From Hormiphora californensis (Eukaryota; Ctenophora; Tentaculata; Cydippida; Pleurobrachiidae), in NCBI GenBank assembly GCA_020137815.1, contig CM035357.1:7861315-7925314 (forward strand): a stretch of 64,000 nucleotides of DNA, read 5' to 3'. Position numbers and translations under genes: made by a program. A model generated the notes under the pieces. It saw only the letters and a program-made list of their open reading frames with translations. It ran no database searches and was not told where the DNA came from. Below, piece after piece: positions 37,426 to 49,400 of the stretch (its first letter is position 1; every line of letters starts with the position of its first letter).

Positions 37426-40400
37426 ATGATGTTTCAACTGCCCCCAATTAAAATCAACCTTCCAAAAACGAAACCCCGCCGACAGGGTAATGTGTACTTT
37501 TTAGTGTGTATTTTTAAAAACAAATTCCAAAAAAAATGAAGCGATTTGTTTTTTCTAAAATCTCAGTTGTGCTTTTAAAAGTGATTTTATCTTGAACTAT
37601 CATTGCACTGCAGAAGTGGTAACGTCAGACGGGAGAAGGGTGACATGTGTACAGAGAGATACGGTACTCGACATGAGTCAAATGGCTTTACCAGCATTCC
37701 CAGAGAAAATACTACGCTGTACAGATCTAGAAACATTGAATCTAGCTAGAAACTATATTAGGTGAGACACAATATGAGACAGGTGAATCAGGCATTATAC
37801 AATGTGAAACAATACATAACTAGGTTAGATACTAACTACCAAACAGTCATCCATGATCGAGGCAGTTAGCCACTTAATTGCAATTACACTAAGCCTAGTA
37901 GACGTGTTCACTGTTCTAATTCATTCTATAGGTCCCTCCCGAGGGGAATTAAGAAGTTGGAGGGTCTAGAGCAGCTGGATCTCTCCTACAACCGCCTCTA
38001 CGATTTCCCAACCCCAATCTTCCGGCTGGATCAACTTAGAGAGCTAGATATCAGTAACAATGCTCTTACAGAGATCCCTATTGACATTCGAAATCTCCGA
38101 CTTTTAAATGTAAGCAGTAAGTTGCTCCATATTAGAATTAACAACTTAAAGTTATCCAATTTACCCTTATTTTCAGACATTGAATCTACGGAACAATAGG
38201 ATACGATGGCTACCAAATAACTTGAAGAACCTCTCCTTTCTAATTTCACTTGACGTTTCGTCTAATAAGTAGGTTTATGGAAAATAAATCAAATATATTG
38301 TGAATTGTAATTGTAAATAAGAATTCTAATTCTGATGATAACACTAGGTTAGAGGAGTACCCTCTGGCACTATGTGGATGTTTCACCCAGCTAAAACACC
38401 TGGACTGTAGCTATAACGAAATTACATCACTTCCCTACGAGGTATTATAATAAATTGTTACTTAAATTGAAATTGTTACTACAGAAACCAGCCAAGCAAC
38501 CATCTGGTTAAATAATCATTTAACTTCCAGTAATAAAATATCTGACAAAATCAAACGATGTGACAAGTTTCCCTATTTTCAGATCATAATGCTGCCTGAA
38601 TTGTGTCTCAAACCGGGCTCCCTGAACTTCACACACAATCCCATCACTTTCCCCGCCATGGATATTGTAAGAAGGGGTCTGGAGGCAATGAGGGACTTCC
38701 TGGAGCCCAAATGGAGGACTCTGAGGGAGTTCAAGAGAAGGAAGTTGGTTATGGACTCACTTCAAGCAACACGAACCAACATGACAAGAGTAAGTTCAAA
38801 TGAAACTTTTCAGGGAACCAAAATGAAACTTTTCAGGGGACCAAAATGAATCTAGTCAACTATTCAATTATTAAATTTGCTCGATAAAAACATCTAAAAC
38901 TAATAATTTGCACCACAGTCCAGTTTATGGACAACAGCTCCAGAACCGGAGCACAAATCCCCTTCCCCGGATCCTGTTGAGGAAGACAATCCTCGACCAG
39001 CAAAGTCAGCCAAGAAAAAACGTGGGAAAAAGAGTGGGAAGGGGCGTAAAAATACAGCAGCTACTGCAGCTGCTGAGGGGAAGGAGCTAGATGAAATCAG
39101 TCATGCTACTTTAGTTGAGGTATTTTCATACATGGATACATTGTCAGCAACATTCAGATTCAGTTTTCAGTAGCATTGTAAAATAAATACGGAATTCTAC
39201 TTTCTATTGCGTGACCAAACAACATCCAAGTTACAATGATTCAGGAATATGGGGAAGAATTGAATGAGTTGGATAGGATATCAGACATTGAGAGTAACCC
39301 TGAGGTGATATCGGTAGAGGTATCAGCGGGACGTACTGCTACCAACTCTCCTTGTGGCACGACCCTCCCATCCGAATCTGTAGGTTTCCATGGAGACCAT
39401 ATTATCACATTAATTATATAACTAATCACTAAGCTGTCCCTGTACTTCACCCCAGCTAACTTGAGTTATTCTATCCAGTTCGATAACTAAATAGCTAATA
39501 CTACTCCTAATATCAGGAGCTGATAGATCTGATAGAGGAGTCTCTGGAACCCCCAGATCTAGACCTCCCTGACGACGGTCCCTATGGACGGGAACACAGT
39601 TTCCATAGCAACAGTGGTGCAGGGGGAATGCTGGAACAGTGGCTGGGGACTGTACAAAGTTTAACTGTCTCCCCCACTACCATGAGAGATGGGACCATCA
39701 CAGACGAGGAAGTATCAACACACCACTTCACACCATTCTCTGATGTTCGAATTACCAAGTTAGTCATCAAAACAAAAGTTGTACATATTTTATTACACTC
39801 AACTTTTCCAAAAATCAGTAGCTTACCAAAAATCAGGGTGAGAATGGAAGTTCACACATTACCACTGCCTAGGACAGGGGAATCGTCTGACAGTGATAGT
39901 GATGGTCAGATAAAAGCTACAACCTCGGCAGAGTTTAATAGTTGCCAAGGGGACGACTCTGATCCTCAATCTCTCGCCCCTCCCTCGCCCCATCACTCCA
40001 TCTCAACACCAGGTAGTATTACATGGGAACTAGATAGCATTGCTCCCGGACGACTCAGCGATCCAAACCAAACAAGGGAACTAGAAAACAACAACAAGGG
40101 AATTAGAATTCAACAGAAACAACTGGAACAAAAATTCTTGGCACTGTTAGGAATGGCCGACACAAAAAACACTAACAAAATTTTTGTTAGTGTCGGCGGC
40201 CGACAGTCGGCCATTCCTAACAGTGCCAAATTCTTGAATTTTGTACAAAAAAACAGTGTTTTATAAGGTGTCCTAAACTGTGCTACTGGAACACAGGGAA
40301 AATTTATGTATTGGAAGTTAAGATTTAGTCTACATAATTTTGATCATTAGTAAACGGAGGTTTGAACCACTGTGTATCCTAATTTAGGATTAATAATCTT

Positions 40401-43400
40401 TGAAGGTCCCAGCTACAAAAAGAAGTTAAAACATCTTGTTCGCATGAACAGCGAACTATAATATTCAAACATGTTAAAGTCATACCTTGTTTAGCGGTTG
40501 GTTGTTCAAAGAGGGCTGGTGTGAAGGAATACCGGAATCAAGACATAATTGGGCAAATCGATACAAGCTGCTACCCGGCTTGTTTACCAAGGGGTTAGCG
40601 ACAAGAGAACAGCAGCTTTGACAAAGGCAGTAATTTAGAAGTAAATATATTCGAGGAAATCAAGGATTTATTTAGCGGGATGCTGCAAGAAAGGGGGTCG
40701 TACAACTGCAGCTGTGTCGCCTGGTACATTGTGAACCAGAATTAGGAAATGGTTTTGGTGACCTCAATAACAGGTCACAACACAACACAAACTAAAACTG
40801 AGTAGTTCGAAACTAGAAAAGGGTTAATCAAGTGTGGGACATGAACTCTATGAACTAGAAAGATAATTGAGATTTTGTTAGACTGCAATCAGCAATATCA
40901 CTACGTGGAGTTTAGAGTACCGATAATACCCAATATCCCATTTAAATAGACAGCAAAGCAGCCATGCCCGGTCAAATAGAGTGTACGTTGTAAAGTGACC
41001 TGTCGGATAACGACCTAAAAGTTAAAACTGAACCCTCCCCCTAGTAGAGTCGATAACTACATCGACCTCTCCCAATTGTTCCAGTTTTTGTCACATCTGT
41101 TTGGAGCCTCGACACGACCTCTAACCCTTTAAGGGCGAGAAGGATTGGCTCGATAGATTTTTCTAATTTTTCGTTTATAAGTAGATATTATTACCACAAA
41201 CTACCTCGAAAAAGAAATTTGAAGTTTCGACATGTAGTTTTTGCTGGGCCCACTGTGTCATATATGACTCTATCGTCCGTAAGGGAATTCTAGTAACAAA
41301 TGTCATTTGTGCAAAAGTATGGGTCCAATAGTCAAATTTTATGCTTTGAGGCAGTCTATAGCTATAATTTCTACAATCTTGAACGGTTTTTACTAGAAAA
41401 ATACCCCAAATTCTACATTTTGTATCATATATGACTCTATCGTCCCAATTGGTAAATTCTCCAAAAACATCCATAACTTGGGCTAGAAAAGGAGCTAAGA
41501 GTCAAATCAAGGCACTTAACCGTGTAGAATCATCGCATTAGTGGGGGTAGAGCACATATTTAGGTCGCTATCTTGCCCCCTAATTGAGATAATTGGATAA
41601 TTAGCCAATTATCTGTCCCGTGCATGCTAATAAATGAAACGTTGCTTTGGGAAGGAGTTATGAGGCAAATGGGGGCACTAAAATGTGTAGAATCATCACA
41701 TTAGTGGGGTTAGAGCACATATTTAGGTCTCTATCTGGACCCCTAATTGAGATAATTGGATAATTAGCTAATTAGTTGCCCTCCAGCGCTAAAAAATGAA
41801 ATTTGGCGGAGTATACAAGACAAATGGGGGCACTAAAATGTGTAAAATCGTCGCCTTAGTGGGGGCAGAGCACATAGCTGAGTTTCTATTCCCGCTCCTA
41901 ATTGAGATAATTGGATAATTAGCTAATTGACGGTTGCATGATGCCCCCTTTTCACCATATACCGTGGTTTCTGGCTAATCCTGAGCTCTTTTGTTCAATC
42001 TAAGGATCTTTTGGCATCCCTTTACCCCATTTGTATCACCTTTGTCTCGTTTTACACACTAATATAGCACTCTATACAACCCTAGACACCGCCTTCAGCT
42101 CTGTACAACCCCCTTGCTTCATCCTACTCCTAGCTAGACCTCTCATACACCATACTAAACGCCTTCTTCAGATCATCTTTATTTCCGATGGAGTTCATGA
42201 GAAGTTTCCTGAGTGGCAAATGAGATTGTGAGAGTGATGAGGAGAAATTATGTAGGGGGAATCTAAACTGTGTGTCCAATAATAAAATGGGAAGCTGTAG
42301 TACATTAGGGGTTGAACGTCTTGCAGGAGCAATAGGATATCCCAAAAAAATCGGTTAGGAAGGTGTATGGATCTCGAAATTATGAGAGGTCTAGGATTAA
42401 GCAAGAGGGTTCTAAAGAGCTGAAGGCGGTGTCTAGGGTTGTATAGAGTGCTAAATTAGTGTGTAAAACGAGTCAAAGGTGATACAAATGGGTAAAGGGA
42501 TGCTGGAAGGGCCTTAGAATGAACAAAAGAGCTCAGGATTAGCCAGAAACCACGGTATATGGTGAAAAGGGGGCATCATGCAACCGTCAATTAGCTAATT
42601 ATCCAATTATCTCAATTAGGAGCGGGAATAGAAACTCAGCTATGTGCTCTGCCCCCACTAAGGCGACGATTTTACACATTTTAGTGCCCCCATTTGTCTT
42701 GTATACTCCGCCAAATTTCATTTTTTAGCGCTGGAGGGCAACTAATTAGCTAATTATCCAATTATCTCAATTAGGGGTCCAGATAGAGACCTAAATATGT
42801 GCTCTAACCCCACTAATGTGATGATTCTACACATTTTAGTGCCCCCATTTGCCTCATAACTCCTTCCCAAAGCAACGTTTCATTCATTAGCATGCGCGGG
42901 ACAGATAATTGGCTAATTATCCAATTATCTCAATTAGGGGGCAAGATAGCGACCTAAATATGTGCTCTACCCCCACTAATGCGATGATTCTACACGGTTA
43001 AGTGCCTTGATTTGACTCTTAGCTCCTTTTCTAGCCCAAGTTATGGATGTTTTTGGAGAATTTACCAATTGGGACGATAGAGTCATATATGATACAAAAT
43101 GTAGAATTTGGGGTATTTTTCTAGTAAAAACCGTTCAAGATTGTAGAAATTATAGCTATAGACTGCCTCAAAGCATAAAATTTGACTATTGGACCCATAC
43201 TTTTGCACAAATGACATTTGTTACTAGAATTCCCTTACGGACGATAGAGTCATATATGATACAACGACTAAAACGTTAATAACTCATTCAATTTTCAATA
43301 TTTTTTGATGCGGTTTTTTGCATTCGATTTGTTATGTCAAGTAGTTTTATCCCTTCAAAGGATTATTTGTGCCCCTCAAAAACAAAAATTTGAGAGGGGT

Positions 43401-46400
43401 TTTTAAAAAAAAGCCTAAATTAGCCTCCCGAGAAGGGCCATAAAAAAATTTGTTCGATTTTCCGAGCAGATTTGGACGTGGTTTTGGGTTCAAAATCACT
43501 AAAACTAGCTTGTGACAAAACATTAGCCACCTAGACATCATGTAGCGCCTTCCAGACGGTCTAGAATGGACCGTGTCATATATGACCTATCGCCCTCAAA
43601 GGGCTAAACAGGTGTTACTTTTTCACAAACTGTTTTCATCTTGGTGTAATCAGCAGTTGAAATGTTGCTGATCATAACAAAAACCTGACTAAATTTTTTC
43701 AACTTGGGGTAAAACCATGGGTGTCAAAAGTTAGCTCTAGGTCCCCTGAGTAACCATCCGGAGACTCCAAGAGATATTTCAAGCCGTTCTCCTGTAATCA
43801 TTAATCCCGGTAGAGCACATATTTGAGTATGGACGTACGTGCAATTGCCTACAACCTCAACTTTAATGTATAACGTTAATGTGCGTCTCTCTCTTTTCTC
43901 CCCCTTGAGAAAGAGTTATCTCGCGCGGCGCAACCGCACGTGCGGTTTTTCCAGAGAGAGTGAGAGACATACAATAACATGTAAACAGCCTGCCAGCGCT
44001 CACGTACGTCCGCATTGTATTTTTTTCTCCACCGGGATTAATGATTACGGGAGAACGGCTTGAAATATCTCTTAGAGTCTCCGGATGGTTACTCAGGGGA
44101 CCTAGAGCTAACTTTTGACACCCATGGTTTTACCCCATGTTGAAAAAATTTAGTCAGGTTTTTGTTATGATCAGCAACATTTCAACTGCTGATTACACCA
44201 AGATGAAAACAGTTTGTGAAAAAGTAACACCTGTTTAGAGGTCGTGTCGAGGCTCCAACCAGATGTGACAAAAACTGGAACAATTGGGAGAGGTCGATGT
44301 AGTTATCGACTCTACTACCCAGTACAGTTTCCTAGAGACGTTTGAAAAGATCTATATTGCCATAAAAATTGAATACAGGTGTTATGGCAGGGAAGCACCA
44401 ATACCAAATCATTCCCATTCTTGAATTACATCCTCAATTGGATACCATCCCCACAACCGATGTTTGATTATGTATGCTTGGTCATCGGCTGGTTACCGCC
44501 AAAAACATACACCAAAGTTGCTTGTCGTATAACGCAAGGTCATGTGAATGAATACAGTACAGGTTCTCACAGTTCAGAACACGAGCATTCTTCTTATGGC
44601 AATATTGATCTGATCCTACTATGCAAATAAAGTTACTGACTCAATACCCGAGACCCGAAAGTTTATTCTATAAGTGCAAAGACCATATCCCCACAGTGGG
44701 ACAGTATAACAGTTAGTGTGGAGAGGAAACTGCAGGAATCTATACTATAGATTCTATTTGGTATCGAAGATACCTCACACTCTGTTTAGGGTTAGGGTTA
44801 GGGTTAGGGTTAGGGTTAGGGTTAGACCTTCGTTTGGCGTGCTTCGCACGCCGCGCCGGCAAGGGAGGGGTAACTTCGTTACCAAAGATTCTATAGACCT
44901 AAATCGATACAAGCTGATATCCGGTTTGTCTACTACATCAAAGGGGTTAGGAACAAGAGTACTATACTAGCTGTTGCAGTCAAGGTTTAATTTGGAAACA
45001 AATGTGGTGAACTTGTATCTTTGAAAGAGAGCCTTGGAAACAATAATGCCGGGATAAACAATGATTTGGTAAGGTGCTGCAAGAGATGGAGTTGTGTCTT
45101 CAGCAACACACAGCTAACTGAAACTACTGGTAGGAGACAAGGCTATCCAGAGAGGGGTGTGGATAATATTGGGAGGAGGTCTCTAGGTAAAAAAGTAAAG
45201 GCAAGTAATGTAGTAAAGCACGATCTGACTCGACAGGTAACACAATCTGAGCAGGGTCGTTGGGGAATCAGAAACCCATCAAATATATCAAACAGGCACT
45301 GTAGTTTCATAATGGGCACGTCTTGTCATACACTGACTGTACATCGCGCATACGCCTCACGTAGCCGCACCGGGCCGAAGGCCCGGTGCGAAGAGGAGGG
45401 TCTCATATGAGACAAGGCACGTCGCACGGAATACAAGTACATGACACGATGTACACGAAAGGAAAGGGAGGAACAAAGAAAGTGAGAGAGGGCCCGGGCT
45501 TATCACCCGCACGTGCGGTTCGACTGCGCGCGCGTGTAAAATCACTCCTCGCATACTCTGACTGTGTGTGGAATCCTGTCTCTCTCATTTCTCGATTTGT
45601 TCTCGAAGTTTTTTGCCTACAGCAGTCTGTGATGCCTTCTTTCTAGTTTCTAGAAAGCCATATCCGGTGGTAGTTTATTAACGCCGTATCAGCCCTCCTC
45701 TCAGACCGACTTAGTGTGATATTCAGTGACGATGCTACCGTCGAACAGCGATCAAGTGGGGTCTACATGTTGTAACCACATGTTGTAACCCTGTTGTAAC
45801 CCTACTGTAATTCAGTGTCACACATTATGTAGTGATTGTGTTGTTGTTTTGATCTTTGTGAGGCAAAAATATATATCGCCATATAAAACTAATTGTTGGG
45901 TGCTGCAAGTGACGGTATATTTAGTTGAGGTAACAGGCCCACCCCTAATCAGAGGTTCAAAAAGACCATGGCACTGCAGGGAGGAGGGGGGCTGGGAAAT
46001 CTTCCACACTTCTTCGAAAACAGCAATCTATGCGATCTAGAGGAAGTACTGCTAGCCAGTATTCTACACTTTCTGTCGATTCTGCAACCTCTACTACTTC
46101 AAAGGTAGGTTTTTATGGGTCAGTGGTTGTGATCAGGAGTCTTCATATCTTTTCCGGGTAAAATATCTTTGAGAGACCAGGAAGGAGAAAATATATCGGT
46201 TATTCGCACTCATTATTTATTATTCTTGATAGACACGGAAAAAGAAGCGAAAGAAGAAGAAGAAGAAGGTGAAGAAGCAGCTATCAGAGTTAGAACTCTA
46301 CTCTAGGATCCCCTTCAGACCCTTGTTCATTACTCCCCGTCCTGCTGCATACTGCTATCCAGGACTCAGGACATGGAGCTACTTTACCGAACCTAAATCA

Positions 46401-49400
46401 TGCTATCTTGTAAGTTGTCTGTGCTGTCTACTTTACTGAACCTAAATCATGCTATCTTGTAAGTTGTCTGTGCTGTCTGTCCACACGGTAGTAGCAGCTG
46501 TCTACTTTTCTGTTGACGTCACATGCAGTACGTCACTGTATTGAATAACTGAAATTAGATGGTTGCAATGCTTTTGGCACGCACATTAGAGGGGAGAGAG
46601 AGAAAGAGAGAGGGACAGAGAGAGAGGGACAGAGTGAGAGAGATAGAAAGAGAGAGTGAGAGAGATAGAACTGGTGGTGTAGAGAGTGTTGAAACCTATG
46701 CAGTAAGATTCATCATTATGTATGCAGAGTGTATTTTAAATATCTTGTGCGTATCATGTGATTTGTTCGGGATCCATCTGCTAGCTCTTTGCAATCATTC
46801 CACTTGCTCCTTCATAAACAACATAACTATTGCTCCCTCATAAAGTCATCTCTATTTGCAGATTGATAACATGACAGAGATCTCGTCGACAAGCAAGAGA
46901 AGGGTAACATTTGGGGAGAATGAAGAAGTAAAGCTTCTACCCAGTTCCAGAAGTGATCTTCTCACTGAGTCTTGCATTGCCCTCAACTCCAGTAGCTCTG
47001 ATCTCAGTAAGACATACAGGAGTTGTTAATAGTTTGCCAAAATCCAATAATCATATTGCTGGGTGGCATATCCCAGCTCTCACATTATCAACCATACTCT
47101 CTCTTTCTCAGATCGATCGTCTAGTATGCATAGTATTGAATCGAACCGATCCCAAAACCTCAGGTAAAACGGGTTTAGTTTTGTTCATGTATTCTAGTTC
47201 AACAACCAATTTAGTTCCCCTTCAATGCCGCAACGAATAACATTTGGAGTAAGTAATGATCTCCTCCTTCTAACACCCCCCCCCCCTTGCAGTGACAGTA
47301 TAATGACGGGCTGTTCCATGGATAGGGGTGGACTAAGTTCAGAGGGGGCGGATAGTAGGCAGATGAGTCCTGAGTCAACAGGAGCGTGGTCATCAAGAAC
47401 ACGGTGCGTTTACACAATGACACACACCTCAAGGACGAACATGTTATACCGTGTCATTAATTAACCATTTAACCATTTAACCAACTCCCCTCCCACTATC
47501 ACTGCGCTGGCAAGCGCAAAGGTGGCCCCATCCCCTCCCCCCTAAAACTTTTCCCGAAAAAGTGGGCCCGCTTGCCAACAGCGTAGATATAACAATTTTG
47601 AAGTTTTAGCCCATTTTGGCACTTTTCGACCCCTCCTAACTCCGGAACCAGATGAGCTAGGAGGCTGAAATTTGGTACTAAGAAGCTTCACATAGACCTA
47701 TACTGACGGTAAAAATTTCAAGTAGCTAGCTCATTCCGGTCGCAAGTTATGACACCACCCCCAAAACAGAAAATTCAGTGTGGCGATAGGTATATAGATA
47801 GATATAGACGCTTCACTGTGTAACACTTGTAGCTTGAACCATGCTAGCTAGAGACTTGAACCAAGTTTCATCCGTTAGGAAATCGTTCGGGGCATGTATT
47901 AGTTAAGGTTTCAAGTGAAAATGTCCACTATGACGGGCGTAATGACGTCACAAAGTGACGTCATTGAAAAATTCTAAGACCAAATGTTTTTAAACGCCTC
48001 TAGCACCCTCAAGACATTTTCCAATTCCTGATTTGACGAAAAATCGTTAGTGGCAAATTGTCTGAACTTTCAGATACTATATAGTGAATTTCTCTAACTT
48101 GTAATTTTGAGACCTTAAAACGCGTCGGAACTCAAAAATTTGGTGTGCAAATCTACATAAAATTTCACATTTCGTGCAATAACTTCAGTTCTTGACTACT
48201 GCTGCCTTTACAACTTTCCACACGTTTAGTGCTTCATCGGCCGAACAAGTCCGTCATGATTTTTTACGTCGTCGTGACGTCACATGTGACGTCACGACGT
48301 CAAAACGACGTCGAATTTTGAAAATTTCGTCAAATCAGTTTCCTACAACCCAGGATACATTTGAATTACATTTGAACACTTTAGTTGACAATTATCTTAG
48401 TTGTTTGAGATCATAAATGACCTCAAACGACCAAAAAAGAGTACAAATTTAGAGCAAAAACTAATTGAAATTAGTTCGCCAGAAAGGTGGCCCATTTTGA
48501 ACTTACTCCTTCATTTCCGTCACCTTTGAGTTGAAGGCGGAAAAGTTTACGGATACCTCGATGTCTTTGAAGCCTCAACTCAAAGGTGACGGAAATGAAG
48601 GAGTAAGTTCAAAATGGGCCACCTTTCTGGCGAACTAATTTCAATTAGTTTTTGCTCTAAATTATAATAACCCCTCCCTCCCACTCCTACACAGGTTACA
48701 GATGCAATCCTGTAGACCAGCCTCCCTGCCCACTATAACCCCTCCCTCCCACTCCTACACAGGTTACATATACAATCCTGTAGACCGGCCTCCCTGCCCA
48801 CTATAACCCCTCCCTCCCACTCCTACACAGGTTACAGATGCAATCCTGTAGACCGGCCTCCCTGCCCACTATAACCCCTCCCTCCCACTCCTACACAGGT
48901 TACATATACAATCCTGTAGACCGGCCTCCCTGCCCACTATAACCCCTCCCTCCCACTCCTACACAGGTTACAGATGCAATCCTGTAGACCGGCCTCCCTG
49001 CCCACTATAACCCCTCCCTCCCACTCCTACACAGGTTACAAATGCAATCCTGTAGACCGGCCTCCCTGCCCACTATAACCCCTCCCTCCCACTCCTACAC
49101 AGGTTACAGATGCAATCCTGTAGACCGGCCTCCCTGCCCACTATAACCCCTCCCTCCCACTCCTACACAGGTTACAAATGCAATCCTGTAGACCGGCCTC
49201 CCTGCCCACTATAACCCCTCCCTCCCACTCCTACACAGGTTACAGATGCAATCCTGTAGACCGGCCTCCCTGCCCACTATAACCCCTCCCTCCCACTCCT
49301 ACACAGGTTACAGATGCAATCCTGTAGACCGGCCTCCGTGCCCACTATAACCCCTCCCTCCCACTCCTACACAGGTTACAGATGCAATCCTGTAGACCGG

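Noticed and set aside
41175-43279. Two identical frames of 99 and 78 codons on opposite strands
   Set aside because: They are the same sequence in the two arms of the inner foldback element, not genes.
45021-45410. 129-codon plus-strand frame in the LRR gene intron
   Set aside because: Composition resembles non-coding sequence, there are no splice signals in phase, and it runs through GC-rich hairpins.
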